Positions 9,973 to 19,400 of a stretch of 64,000 nt of DNA are shown one piece after another. The stretch's first letter is position 1. Every line of letters begins with the position of its first letter. The notes below the pieces were generated by a model. The model had not been told where the DNA came from, ran no database searches, and was given only the letters and a program-made list of their open reading frames with translations. The position numbers were made by a program, and so were the translations under genes. The stretch is from Pseudomonas sp. CHM02 (GTDB lineage Bacteria > Pseudomonadota > Gammaproteobacteria > Pseudomonadales > Pseudomonadaceae). The stretch is taken from NCBI RefSeq assembly GCF_000612585.1, contig NZ_JFCA01000015.1, positions 62,001 through 126,000 on the forward strand, given 5' to 3'.

Positions 9973-10091
9973 GGTCGGCTGTCGGGCCGCCATCGCTGGC
10001 AAGCCAGCTCCTACAGTTAGATCGCGGGGTGACAGTTGGATTGTGGTCGGCTGTCAGGCCGCCTTCGCCGGCAAGCCAGCGCCTACAGTTG
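9973..10091. repeat. Two directly repeated REP-containing units after xthA
   Basis: Two units of roughly 50 bp begin with GGTCGGCTGTC at 9973 and at 10044 (71 bp apart). Both continue through a REP core (GGCAAGCCAGC) to CTACAGTT. They have the same orientation, unlike the usual facing REP pair, and differ at only a few bases. They lie in the gap between xthA and the PstS-OmpA gene. Confidence 0.8.
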
Positions 10092-10158
10092 AGTCATATT
10101 TATGCAACCTGCCTGACTTATTCTTGCGGCACTCCCTTTGGCTTGAGAAGGTGGCGGC

Positions 10159-11490
10159 ATGAGGCTGCGCGTTCTGTTCCTGCTGACCCTGTTACCCCTC
10201 GTTTCTGTTGCAGCCCCCCTACCCGCTCCCGACCAAGGACCTGCACTGCGCATCCAAGGTTCCAACACCATTGGCGCAGCGCTGGGTCCCGCGCTGGTCA
10301 AAGGCTTGATGGAACACCAGGGCCTGCTGGCCGTGCACAGTGAGCCGGCCGAAGGCGCCAATGAACAGCGCGTGATCGGCAAGACGCGCCAGGGCAAGAC
10401 CGTCACCATCGAAGTCGCGGCCCATGGTTCCAGCACCGGGTTCACGGCGCTGAAAAAAACCACAGCCGACCTGGCGGCCTCGTCCCGCCCGATCAAGGAC
10501 AGCGAACTGGTCGATCTCGAACCCCTCGGCGACCTGAAAAGCCCTGATGCCGAACAGGTGATCGCCATCGACGGCCTGGCAATCATCCTCAACCCGCAAA
10601 ACCCGTTGAACAGCCTGAACACCGAGCAACTGGCGCAGATCTTCAACGGCGAGACCAGTACCTGGGAGGCATTGGGCGGCGTCGGCGGGCCGATTCATGT
10701 GTACGCGCGGGATGATCAATCCGGCACCTACGACACCTTCAAGGACCTGGTGCTGCGCCTGCGCGGCAAACCGCTCGTGTCCTGCGCCAAGCGCTTCGAG
10801 TCCAGCGAGCAGTTGTCCGATGCCGTCAGCCAGGATCCCCAGGGCATCGGCTTTATCGGCCTGCCCTACGTACGCCAGGCCAAGGCAGTGGCAATTGTGG
10901 ATGGCGACTCACAACCCATGTTGCCGCTGAACAGCCTGATTGCCACCGAAGATTACCCGCTGTCGCGTCGCTTGTTCTTCTACCTGCCGCCCTCGGGGCA
11001 CAACCCGTGGGCCAAGGCGCTGGTGGACTTTACCCAGAGCGGCAAGGGCCAGGCGATCGTCGCGGCCAACGGGTTTATCGCCCAGCAGGTGCAGGCGATG
11101 GACGTCGAGCCGCGCGCCTCGATGCCCGAGGACTATCAAACCATTTCGCGCACTGCTAAGCGCTTGACGGTGAATTTTCGCTTCGAGGAAGGCAGCGCCA
11201 GCCTGGACAACAAGGCACGCCAGGACCTGCAACGGGTGGTGGCTTATATAAAGAGTCACGACAAGCTCGATAAACAAGTCACGTTGGTGGGGTTCGGTGA
11301 CGCGAAGAATGATCCGCAACGGGCAGCGTTGCTGTCGAAGCTTCGGGCGATGGCGGTGCGTCGGGAGCTGGTCAAGAGCGGCGTGGTGCTAAGGGAGATT
11401 CACGGGTTTGGCGCGCAGATGCCGGTGGCGGCGAATACGGCAGATGAAGGCCGGATCAAAAATCGGCGGGTGGAAGTTTGGGTGTACTGA
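10159..11490 (+). CDS. PstS-like phosphate-binding domain fused to an OmpA-type peptidoglycan-binding domain
   Basis: A 443-residue exported protein. A signal peptide (ending about VSVAA, residue 20) precedes a PBP-II/PstS-like domain (about 30-310). That domain has LRIQGSNTIGAALGPAL, the SSRPIKDSEL block, IAIDGLAIILNPQNPL and DDQSGTYDTFKDLVL (the GTxxxF-type anion-binding loop). The last 110 residues are an OmpA domain: VNFRFEEGSASLD, VTLVGFGDA and GRIKNRRVEVWVY. The architecture suggests a cell-wall-tethered phosphate or phosphate-like sensor rather than a transport component, and no pst genes are adjacent. AAGGTGG precedes the ATG. Confidence 0.88.
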   Translation: MRLRVLFLLTLLPLVSVAAPLPAPDQGPALRIQGSNTIGAALGPALVKGLMEHQGLLAVHSEPAEGANEQRVIGKTRQGKTVTIEVAAHGSSTGFTALKKTTADLAASSRPIKDSELVDLEPLGDLKSPDAEQVIAIDGLAIILNPQNPLNSLNTEQLAQIFNGETSTWEALGGVGGPIHVYARDDQSGTYDTFKDLVLRLRGKPLVSCAKRFESSEQLSDAVSQDPQGIGFIGLPYVRQAKAVAIVDGDSQPMLPLNSLIATEDYPLSRRLFFYLPPSGHNPWAKALVDFTQSGKGQAIVAANGFIAQQVQAMDVEPRASMPEDYQTISRTAKRLTVNFRFEEGSASLDNKARQDLQRVVAYIKSHDKLDKQVTLVGFGDAKNDPQRAALLSKLRAMAVRRELVKSGVVLREIHGFGAQMPVAANTADEGRIKNRRVEVWVY

Positions 11491-11522
11491 GCATTGGGTT
11501 TTGTGTTGCTGCTACTGGCCTC

Positions 11523-11605
11523 ATCGCGGGCAAGCCCGGCTCCCACAGTTGACCGAGTTGCTCAGGAGAACACGGTCAACTGTGGGAGCCGGGCTTGCCC
11601 GCGAT
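11523..11605. repeat. Perfect 33-bp inverted repeat (REPIN) between convergent genes
   Basis: Arms 11523-11555 and 11573-11605 are perfect reverse complements: ATCGCGGGCAAGCCCGGCTC followed by CCACAGTTGACCG on the left arm. They are separated by a 17-bp loop (AGTTGCTCAGGAGAACA). It occupies the gap between the convergent PstS-OmpA and acyl-CoA dehydrogenase genes and could terminate both. The sequence matches the REP style of P. fluorescens genomes. Confidence 0.9.
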
Positions 11606-11621
11606 TGCAGGCGACGCGGTG

Positions 11622-12851
11622 TTATTGGCCGCTGCGCATCAGCTCTTTAGGCACATACTTGCCGATCTCGAACTTGCCGATCGCCGCGCGGTGCACTTCG
11701 TCCGGGCCGTCGGCCAGGCGCAGGGTGCGTTGCATGGCGTACATGTAGGCCAGCGGGAAGTCGTTGGAAACACCGGCACCGCCATGGATCTGGATAGCGC
11801 GGTCGATCACCTTCAAGGCTACGTTCGGCGCTACCACCTTGATCTGGGCGATTTCGCTTTTCGCCACTTTGTTGCCCACGGTGTCCATCATGTACGCCGC
11901 CTTCAGGGTCAGCAGGCGCGCCATGTCGATCTCCATGCGTGAGTCGGCGATCTTGTCGATATTGCCGCCCAACCGGGCCAGCGGCTTGCCGAACGCGGTG
12001 CGGTTGACCGAGCGTTTGCACATCAACTCCAGTGCACGCTCAGCCATGCCGATGGACCGCATGCAGTGGTGGATACGACCTGGGCCAAGGCGTCCCTGGG
12101 CAATCTCGAAGCCACGACCCTCACCCAGCAGTACGTTTTCGTACGGTACACGCACATTGTCGAACAGCACTTCGGCGTGGCCGTGGGGGGCATCGTCATA
12201 ACCGAACACCGGCAGCGGGCGCACGATTTTCACGCCGGGGGCATCCACCGGCACCAGGATCATCGAGTGCTGCTGGTGACGTGGCGCATCCGGGTTGCTC
12301 AGGCCCATGAAGATGAGGATCTTGCAGCGCGGATCGCAGGCGCCGGAGGTCCACCATTTCTTGCCGTTGATCACCCACTCGTCACCCTGGCGCTCGGCGC
12401 GGGCGGCCATGTTGGTCGCGTCCGAAGACGCCACATCCGGTTCGGTCATGGCGAACGCCGAACGGATCTCGCCGCGCAGCAGCGGTTCCAACCAGCGCTG
12501 TTTCTGCTCTTCGTTGGCGTAGCGCACCAGCACTTCCATGTTGCCGGTGTCGGGGGCAGAGCAGTTGAACGGCTCCGGGCCCAGCAGGGAGCGGCCCATG
12601 ATTTCGGCCAGTGGCGCGTATTCGAGGTTGGTGAGGCCGGCGCCCAGTTCGGACTCCGGCAGGAACAGGTTCCACAGGCCTTCGGCTTTGGCCTTGGCTT
12701 TCAACTCCTCCATGATTGCGGTGGGCTGCCAGCGATCACCTTCGCTGACCTGGCGTTCGAACACCGGCTCGGCGGGGTAAACGTAAGCGTCCATGAACGC
12801 AGTGACGCGTTCACGCAGTTCCTGAACCTTGGGCGAATAAGCGAAATCCAT
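11622..12851 (-). CDS. Acyl-CoA dehydrogenase (ACAD10/11-like)
   Basis: A 409-residue FAD-dependent acyl-CoA dehydrogenase. The middle domain has [16 protein letters not shown] (FAD/substrate contact) and [11 protein letters not shown]. The C-terminal helical domain has [14 protein letters not shown], then [17 protein letters not shown] and [18 protein letters not shown], the flavin-binding end. The sequence resembles the ACAD10/11-like class acting on branched or unusual acyl-CoAs more than classic short-chain enzymes. It is divergent from a LysR gene 151 bp away, a likely regulator. Substrate unknown. Confidence 0.92.
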   Translation of the reverse strand: MDFAYSPKVQELRERVTAFMDAYVYPAEPVFERQVSEGDRWQPTAIMEELKAKAKAEGLWNLFLPESELGAGLTNLEYAPLAEIMGRSLLGPEPFNCSAPDTGNMEVLVRYANEEQKQRWLEPLLRGEIRSAFAMTEPDVASSDATNMAARAERQGDEWVINGKKWWTSGACDPRCKILIFMGLSNPDAPRHQQHSMILVPVDAPGVKIVRPLPVFGYDDAPHGHAEVLFDNVRVPYENVLLGEGRGFEIAQGRLGPGRIHHCMRSIGMAERALELMCKRSVNRTAFGKPLARLGGNIDKIADSRMEIDMARLLTLKAAYMMDTVGNKVAKSEIAQIKVVAPNVALKVIDRAIQIHGGAGVSNDFPLAYMYAMQRTLRLADGPDEVHRAAIGKFEIGKYVPKELMRSGQ

Positions 12852-13002
12852 GAGCAGCTCCCTTCTCTGAGAGGTTGTTTAGGTCATGCAATCGATGCTA
12901 GAACAGCGCTGATAATTTACCTAGCCTATTCTCGGCGTGTATTAACATTCATCACCGATATATGATCGACGTATGGCCACCTAACAATAAGAGCGCAACG
13001 AA

Positions 13003-13938
13003 ATGAATCTGAGCAAGGTCGACCTCAACCTGTTTATCGTCTTTGACGCGATCTACACCGAAGCCAACCTGACCCGCGCCGGGCAGATTGTCGGCATCAC
13101 CCAGCCGGCGGTATCCAACGCTCTGGCACGCCTGCGCGAGACCTTCAACGACCCGCTGTTCGTGCGCACCGCTCAAGGGATGGTGCCCACGCCGATGGCG
13201 CAGAACATCATCGGGCCGGTGCGCAATGCGCTGTCGTTGCTGCGGGTGTCGGTGCAGGAAAGCCGCATCTTCAACCCGCAACAGGCGGCCAAGACCTACC
13301 GCATCAGCATGACTGACCTCACCGAGGCGGTGATCCTGCCACTGCTGTTCCAGCGCCTGCGCCGCCTGGCGCCCACCGTGGTGATCGAAAGTTTCCTGTC
13401 CAAACGCCGCGAGACCACCAAGGAACTCGCCGCCGGGCGCCTGGACTTTGCCGTGGACGCGCCGCTGAACACTGACCCGCAGGTGCGCCACGTCAAGTTG
13501 ATGGAAGACCGCTACGTGTGCGCCATGCGCAAGGGCCACCCCATGGCCAGCAAGGACAAGCTGACCCTGGATGACTACCTGTCGCTGACCCATATCCATA
13601 TCTCCAGCCGCCGCAACGGTCTGGGCCACGTCGACCTCGCCCTGGGCAAGATGGGCATCCAGCGCAAGATCGCCCTGCGCTCCCAGCATTACCTGATGGC
13701 CTCGCAAGTGTTGCAGCAGACCGACATGGTCATGACCGTGCCCGAGCGCTTCGCCCGCCGCCATGAACTGCACTGGTTCAACCTGCCGGTCAACGACGTG
13801 CCGCCGGTGGAAACCCACTTGTACTGGCACGAAAGCACCGACCAGGACCCGGCCAACCGTTGGATGCGCGAGCAGATGATCGAGTTGTGCCAGCAGGTGA
13901 CGGCGCACGAAAAGAAGCTCGACAAACAACAACCCTGA
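13003..13938 (+). CDS. LysR-family transcriptional regulator
   Basis: A 311-residue LysR regulator. The N-terminal winged helix (about residues 5-65) has VDLNLFIVFDAIYTEANLTR, then QPAVSNALARLRETFNDPLF and the GMVPTP linker, typical of the NodD/LinR-like subgroup with DPLFVR. The rest is a PBP-II-like effector domain (EDRYVCAMRKGHP, RHELHWFNLP). It is transcribed away from the acyl-CoA dehydrogenase gene and probably controls it; the effector is unknown. A REP inverted repeat follows the stop codon. Confidence 0.92.
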   Translation: MNLSKVDLNLFIVFDAIYTEANLTRAGQIVGITQPAVSNALARLRETFNDPLFVRTAQGMVPTPMAQNIIGPVRNALSLLRVSVQESRIFNPQQAAKTYRISMTDLTEAVILPLLFQRLRRLAPTVVIESFLSKRRETTKELAAGRLDFAVDAPLNTDPQVRHVKLMEDRYVCAMRKGHPMASKDKLTLDDYLSLTHIHISSRRNGLGHVDLALGKMGIQRKIALRSQHYLMASQVLQQTDMVMTVPERFARRHELHWFNLPVNDVPPVETHLYWHESTDQDPANRWMREQMIELCQQVTAHEKKLDKQQP

Positions 13939-13951
13939 GATTGCCACGCCC

Positions 13952-14053
13952 CTGCAGGAGCCGGCTTGCCAGCGAAAAACGCACAGTCGCCGCACTTGTC
14001 CGGGCTTGCTGCGTCATCGTTGACGACCATCGCCGGCAAGCCGGTTCCTGCAG
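13952..14053. repeat. REP inverted repeat pair between the LysR gene and liuR
   Basis: Facing REP units: CTGCAGGAGCCGGCTTGCC from 13952 and its near reverse complement GGCAAGCCGGTTCCTGCAG ending at 14053, with about 50 bp between. Lies after the LysR gene and immediately before the LiuR operator. Confidence 0.8.
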
Positions 14054-14061
14054 TGATTCGC

Positions 14062-14077
14062 TTGACGTTTACGTCAA
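14062..14077. promoter_or_regulatory. LiuR operator upstream of liuR-liuE
   Basis: The 16-bp near-palindrome TTGACGTTTACGTCAA lies 42 bp before the liuR start. It closely matches the two sites in the ligase/liuA divergent promoter (22560-22575 and 22604-22617) and the known LiuR consensus style TTGACGTTAACGTCAA. This indicates autoregulation and a shared regulon. Confidence 0.82.
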
Positions 14078-14118
14078 CCTGCCATTAGCTTAACGCCAAG
14101 ACTTTCTTGAGCGCCCCC

Positions 14119-14511
14119 ATGAGCACGACCTACAGCATTTCCGACCTCGCCCGCGAGCTCGACATCACCACCCGCGCCATTCGCTTCTATGAAGAACAAG
14201 GCCTGCTGGCCCCGGAACGTCGGGGCCAGGAGCGCATCTACTCGGCACGCGACAAGGTCAGCCTCAAGCTGATCCTGCGTGGCAAGCGCATCGGTTTTTC
14301 CCTGGCCGAATGCCGCGAGCTGATCGAACTCTACGACCCCACCAGCGGCAACCACGTCCAACTCAACAGCATGCTGGCAAAAATCGCCGAACGCCGTGAG
14401 CAGTTGGAACAGCAACTGCTGGATATCGAACAAATGAAGCTGGAACTGGACACCGCCGAAGAGCGCTGCACCCAGGCCCTGGCCCACACCATGCGCCAGG
14501 CCGGCCATTGA
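14119..14511 (+). CDS. liuR: MerR-family regulator of leucine/isovalerate catabolism LiuR
   Basis: A 130-residue MerR-type regulator. The N-terminal helix-turn-helix has SISDLARELDITTRAIRFYE and EQGLLAPERRGQERIYS. It is followed by LILRGKRIGFSLAECRELIE and a C-terminal dimerisation coiled coil (about residues 75-125); no metal-binding Cys set is present. It matches LiuR proteins, which respond to branched-chain acyl-CoA intermediates. Start is the ATG at 14119; a TTG at 14107 is possible but unnecessary. It lies 16 bp upstream of liuE, but the liuABCD genes are 8 kb away. Confidence 0.93.
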   Translation: MSTTYSISDLARELDITTRAIRFYEEQGLLAPERRGQERIYSARDKVSLKLILRGKRIGFSLAECRELIELYDPTSGNHVQLNSMLAKIAERREQLEQQLLDIEQMKLELDTAEERCTQALAHTMRQAGH

Positions 14512-14527
14512 TCAGAAGGTAACTGCC

Positions 14528-15427
14528 ATGTCCCTCCCCTCACACGTACGCCTGGTGGAAGTCGGCCCGCGCGACGGCCTGCAGAACGAAGCCCGACCCA
14601 TCAGCGTGGCGGACAAGGTCCAATTGGTGGACGCGCTTAGCGCAGCCGGCTTGAGCTATATCGAGGTCGGCAGTTTCGTTTCGCCCAAGTGGGTGCCGCA
14701 GATGGCCGGTTCGGCCGAGGTTTTCGCACAGATCCAGCGCAAGCCCGGCGTGACCTACGGGGCTCTGGCGCCGAACCTGCGCGGGTTCGAGGACGCATTG
14801 GCGGCCGGCGTAAAGGAAGTGGCGGTGTTTGCGGCGGCGTCCGAGGCGTTTTCCCAGCGCAATATCAACTGCTCCATCAGCGAAAGCCTGGAGCGCTTTG
14901 CGCCGATCATGGCAGCGGCCAAGCAGCACGGGGTCAGCGTGCGTGGCTATGTGTCGTGCGTACTGGGTTGCCCGTATGAGGGCGAGATCGCGCCGGAGCA
15001 AGTGGCGGTGGTCGCGCGGGAGTTGTATGCCATGGGCTGTTATGAGGTGTCCCTCGGCGACACCATCGGCACCGGCACGGCGGGCGCCACGCGGCGGCTG
15101 TTCGAGGTGGTCGGCGCGCAGGTGCCACGGGACAAACTGGCGGGCCACTTCCATGACACCTATGGGCAGGCCATCGCGAATATCTATGCGAGCCTGTTGG
15201 AAGGGATCACGGTGTTCGACAGCTCTATCGCGGGCCTCGGCGGCTGCCCCTATGCCAAGGGCGCCAGCGGTAACGTCGCGACCGAAGACGTGCTGTACTT
15301 GCTCAACGGCCTGGGCATCGAGACCGGCATCGACCTGCCGGCATTGATTGGCGCGGGCCAGCAAATCAGCAATGTGCTGGGCCGGCCTACCGGATCGCGT
15401 GTGTCGAAGGCGCGTAACGCCGGTTGA
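14528..15427 (+). CDS. liuE: Hydroxymethylglutaryl-CoA lyase
   Basis: A 299-residue TIM-barrel lyase cleaving 3-hydroxy-3-methylglutaryl-CoA to acetyl-CoA and acetoacetate, the last step of leucine breakdown. Visible motifs are VEVGPRDGLQNE (catalytic Arg and metal-binding Asp), the His pair in GHFHDTYGQA, and the active-site loop Cys in GLGGCPYAKGASGNVATED. Length matches bacterial and mitochondrial enzymes. Co-transcribed with liuR; AAGG precedes the ATG. Confidence 0.97.
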   Translation: MSLPSHVRLVEVGPRDGLQNEARPISVADKVQLVDALSAAGLSYIEVGSFVSPKWVPQMAGSAEVFAQIQRKPGVTYGALAPNLRGFEDALAAGVKEVAVFAAASEAFSQRNINCSISESLERFAPIMAAAKQHGVSVRGYVSCVLGCPYEGEIAPEQVAVVARELYAMGCYEVSLGDTIGTGTAGATRRLFEVVGAQVPRDKLAGHFHDTYGQAIANIYASLLEGITVFDSSIAGLGGCPYAKGASGNVATEDVLYLLNGLGIETGIDLPALIGAGQQISNVLGRPTGSRVSKARNAG

Positions 15428-16028
15428 GTCGCTTAGCGGTAAGAATGTGTTACCGCCCTGCTACACATCGAGTAACACGGGAACATATTTTGTCGTATTT
15501 GCCGCAGGCCATTTCCCACAAAAAAATTAACTCATTGATTTTAAAGGAATTTAAAAAGTTGGCACGGCTTCTGCTATCTCTATGGCATAACAAGAATAAA
15601 AAGCACCAAACCTAATAAAAATAAGACGAAACGACTCTGACATAACAAAAACAACACGGCAGAGACGCAGCTAACAGATTTTTTTGGAGAAGATGTGCTT
15701 CGCAGGGTACGGCGTGCCGAAACCCGCAACCGGTTAGAGAAAAATAAAACTACCTCAGGTAGCTACCCACTGGTTGGATCGATAACGAAGAAGCAGATCA
15801 GCGCTCAAAAAAATACGTTTGCTCTTGACCCCGGATGGGGGTCGCCAAAAACAGCGGTAAAGGGTAACGGTTGCCAAAAACAACAACAGGCCGCCCCTCA
15901 ATAATAAAAAAAGAGCACGCAACGACAAATTAAAGGGGACCCTCGGGTCCCCTTTGTGCTGTCTGTCGGAATGCTTATCAGGCGATGCGTCCAAGCTTGT
16001 TGGCCCGCCCCTCGTGGCCGCATCAAAT
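15428..16028. other. AT-rich intergenic segment after liuE, left edge of the NEL island
   Basis: About 600 bp with no supported gene. Bases 15490-15700 are strikingly AT-rich compared with the flanking liu genes (runs such as CACAAAAAAATTAACTC and AATAAAAAGCACC). The right part holds a small hairpin (CTACCTCAGGTAG near 15751) and the terminator at 15932-15955. The base composition change marks the left boundary of the inserted effector locus. No integrase or clear terminal repeats were seen. Confidence 0.6.
15932..15955 (-). terminator. Hairpin terminator downstream of the NEL effector genes
   Basis: Perfect 11-bp stem AAAGGGGACCC / GGGTCCCCTTT with a two-base loop. On the minus strand it is followed by TTTAATTTG. 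It sits about 75 bp after the stop codon of the second NEL fragment. Confidence 0.7.
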
Positions 16029-16481
16029 TCAGACCTGAGCGCCGTGCGTCGCGCCGACTTTTTCAAGCACGCTTCGTGTCAAGGTTTGTAGATTAAGCCT
16101 TTCCTCTCGCGCCCGCTCGGCACCGAGCAGCTTCATTTCGTCATTGTAAAAAACACTTTGCATCGAGCCATCCACCAGTATCTCATCCCTGGTCTTGCCC
16201 AACAGGCTCGCCAGTCGGTCGACCACTTCATCATGCTTTGCCTGCCAGGCATCTTTTGTCGCTTGATCTGCAGCGTTATCCTGAACGTCTTGCAAGGCTG
16301 AAAGTTCATCCAACGCCGCGCTTTTTTCGTCTATTTCCTCAATAACCGGATCCATCAACGACGCGAATTCTCGTGAGTAGTGGCTGCGAAGATGTTTCTC
16401 CCAAAACGCCCTCTCCAAAAAGAAATCAACCTTGTTGCTGATAACACGCTCATCGACGAGCACTTGTGCATAGTGCATCAT
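16029..16481 (-). pseudogene. C-terminal fragment of the NEL-type E3 ligase, separated by an apparent frameshift
   Basis: A 150-codon frame overlapping the end of the large LRR/NEL gene by 32 bp in the +1 frame. The translation (MMHYAQVLVDERVI..., AFWEKHLRSHYSREFASLMDPV, GSMQSVFYNDEMKLLGAERAREER) reads as the usual C-terminal part of Pseudomonas NEL domains, where a helix beginning like AxxQVLxxE is followed by FWxxxLRxxHxxxF. Skipping one base near the GATGATGC at about 16480 would fuse both frames. It could be a separately translated partner from its own ATG ATG, a programmed +1 shift, a true inactivating mutation or an assembly error. Confidence 0.75.
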
Positions 16482-19400
16482 CGATAGCCGCCTGGCTCAC
16501 ATTAGCTTGCCGAGGAAACAGCATGCCGCGGGATTTGACCGGTAACCCAAGCCTGTCCGCCAGCCTGGTTCGATAGGCAAGAATGACTTCGACCTGCTCA
16601 GTAAAACCACGCCCTCGCGCTTCGACATCCCGCTGAGCGATGACGTCTACCAGCTTCAGGCGAAATAGCTGTTCGGCAGTAGCAATAAGCTTGCCTTCCA
16701 CATCTCCCTCTCCTGCCATCTCGAGCGCCTTGGCCGCCAACAGCTCACTTTCCAGGTTCATGAACTCAACCGAACTGCCGTCCCCACAAGTGATTCGATC
16801 ATCAGCGACCTTGAATAACGACTCACGAATGGCCTGGCTTTCCTTCGCGGCTTCAAGCATCTCCCAGACCCGCTCCACCATTGCAGGACGGGTCACGCCA
16901 GAGGCGTATTCGGCGCAACGGGTGGTGTCTGCCAGCACGGTGAAAAACGCATCCGACTGAGGGTTGAGCTTGACCTCATCCCAAGTCATGCCCCGGCGGA
17001 CCCGCTCAGTTACGGTAGAGTCGTGCAGCCAAAGCTCTCGCGCTTCGTCGTGCGTAACGTGATCGTCCCATTGAGCCGGATCCAACGGGTCAAGTCGAAG
17101 GCGTGCACGGGTCGCTGCCGAAAACGGATTGTCATGCAAGTTGATGCGATCAAGATGCTGGTAAGCGTACTCAGGCAAGGTGGTGATTTGATTTGAATGC
17201 AGGTCGATCATGGCCAGGTTGGTCAACTGCTCAGCGCCAGCGGGAAACGTTGTGGTTCCAGTGTTCGCCAGGTAAATCTGGTTAAGATTGCGCAGCCCGT
17301 GCAGATTGGCCGCCCACCCCAATTGGCGGTTACCGGAGAGTCTGAGAATCTTCAAATTCTGCATGCTTTCCAGGCGCAAACGGCTCTGTTCGGTCAGTCG
17401 GATAGCGTTATTGCTCAAGTCGAGCCTGGTCACCGCGCCGTCAGCAAACTCCGGCAACCGGGTGAGGTGGTTATCGCTCATATTCAGCCAACGCAAGCGC
17501 CTGAATGAACTCAGAAAGGGCAAGGAAGCGTCTGTCAGCGCCATTCGAGGTAAAACCAAACTGCCCACATGGTCCATATTGGCGGTGATCAGGGGTAACT
17601 CTCCGACAACCTCGTCGGACAAATCGAGAATGTGACCGATGGGCGTTTGATCTGAGGCGAACGCTTGCGGGGAGGAACGCTGCCAGACTCCTTTCAGGGT
17701 ATTGGCGACTCTGCGCCGGTCCCTGGCAGAACCAACCGCGCCCTCCTTCTGCTCCCAGTCCTTCAAATCGGCATTAAGTTGATTGAACTCCTGCTCAAGC
17801 TGCTCCAGTCTTGCCAACATCCCAGCATCGTCAAGCTCCTTGAGGCCCAGCATCTCTTCTACCGCCTCGATGGACTTTGACGGATAGAGCTTTGCCGCTT
17901 TCATTTCACACACAAAAGGCCGGCGGCCAGCGCCTCTCAACGGGCTTAGTGGATAACCAAAACGTCCGTCAGCGAGGCGCATTGGCGGTTTATACCCTGG
18001 TTTCACAGGCTGCATTTTCAGTAACTTGCGCAATTCATCACGCGGCATCAGCGGCTTCTGCTGCAGCGCTTGTTTCAGGCTCGCGCCACGGTCACCGGCC
18101 GTCAACTTCATCACCGTCAAATCCTCTGGCGAAACCGCCGCCTGCATAGCGCCATAGATATCGGACTGCAGGTTCAATACTCCGAACTTGTCATCCCGTA
18201 CTTCATAAAGATTCTCTGGGCCAAACTTGATCAAAAATCGCTTAGCCGCGACACCCTCCGGCCCTATCGAGTCGACAACGCGCTCGCCTCCTTCGCTGGT
18301 CTTTTCCAGCACCTCGATGCGCAGGTCAGATGGCCAGCCAGGCAGCGTCTTCACGCTATGCAGAACCATACGTTGCGTATCGTCATTGCCCAGGGTCTTG
18401 CGATAGAGCCCTTCGTAAGCCCGCGCCAAGCGTACTTCTTGTTGATAGCAGCGGGCCTCCTCTGCCAAACGCAACGGTACGCGTTGGTGCTGCTCGATCA
18501 TCTGCACTTCAGCCTTGCTGGCGTGGCTCAACAGCTCTTGCGCGACACTATCGGGCAGCGATCCGAACGACCGTTTGAGCAATCCGACCGCTGCACCGCT
18601 TTCGCTCTCGGTTGCCGCATAACGTTGCGCAAAAAGATCGGCCTGGTGTTTCGCCAATAATGACGCGCTGACACCCGGTTTTTTTTCACTCGCGATTGTC
18701 TCGTCGATGTCAAAACGCTTGAGAGTGTCTGCCAATAGTCCCGGTACGGGCCTCTGGTCTACATGCATCTTGCGCAGCATGCTGCTGTCCACCGCAGCCA
18801 TTTGGCAGATGCGCTCAAGTTTTAAAGGTTGCTGTCCAAGCTTCTGCGCCACTGGCCCCAGGCGCTGCATCAATTGCGGCGTGGTCCATGTCAGCGGATT
18901 TTCATATTCATGTATCCAAGCCCCAGCCTCCGTAAGGCGAACCTGCGGCGAGTAGGCTGAAGGGTTTTGCGGATGCACAATCCGGTAGGTGTTACCGGTG
19001 CCCGACGGCTCCACCAAGTAATGCCCGTCGTTTTCCGCCAGGTATAAATTATCGTCGTGTTCAAACAACCCGTTTGCATTGGCCTTCACGGATTCGGGCA
19101 GTGATACCTGTCGCAGGTAAGGTTTCAGCCCAGGCGCATACAAACGCACATTGGCGTCAGGACAACGGACGTGTGTCAGTGACTGGACAAACGGGGTCTT
19201 GATCATCGGCAACAGCTTGGCGCCTACAACTGCCGTCGTCAGATTAAAGGCTACGGCCGAAACATGCGCCCACGCCTCTTTCATGTCGCCCTCTTCCCAA
19301 GCCTCTACGCCCGTAGCTATCTCATAGAGCATTTGCACCGAGCCAATCAGCAGCATCAACGGCGCCAGTTGCGGGACGACGAATGAGGCAACATTCAACA

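Noticed and set aside
15755..16066. Possible 103-aa membrane protein on the minus strand after the NEL genes
   Set aside because: Covers the terminator hairpin and AT-rich border, overlaps the end of the NEL fragment, and has no ribosome-binding site or family pattern.
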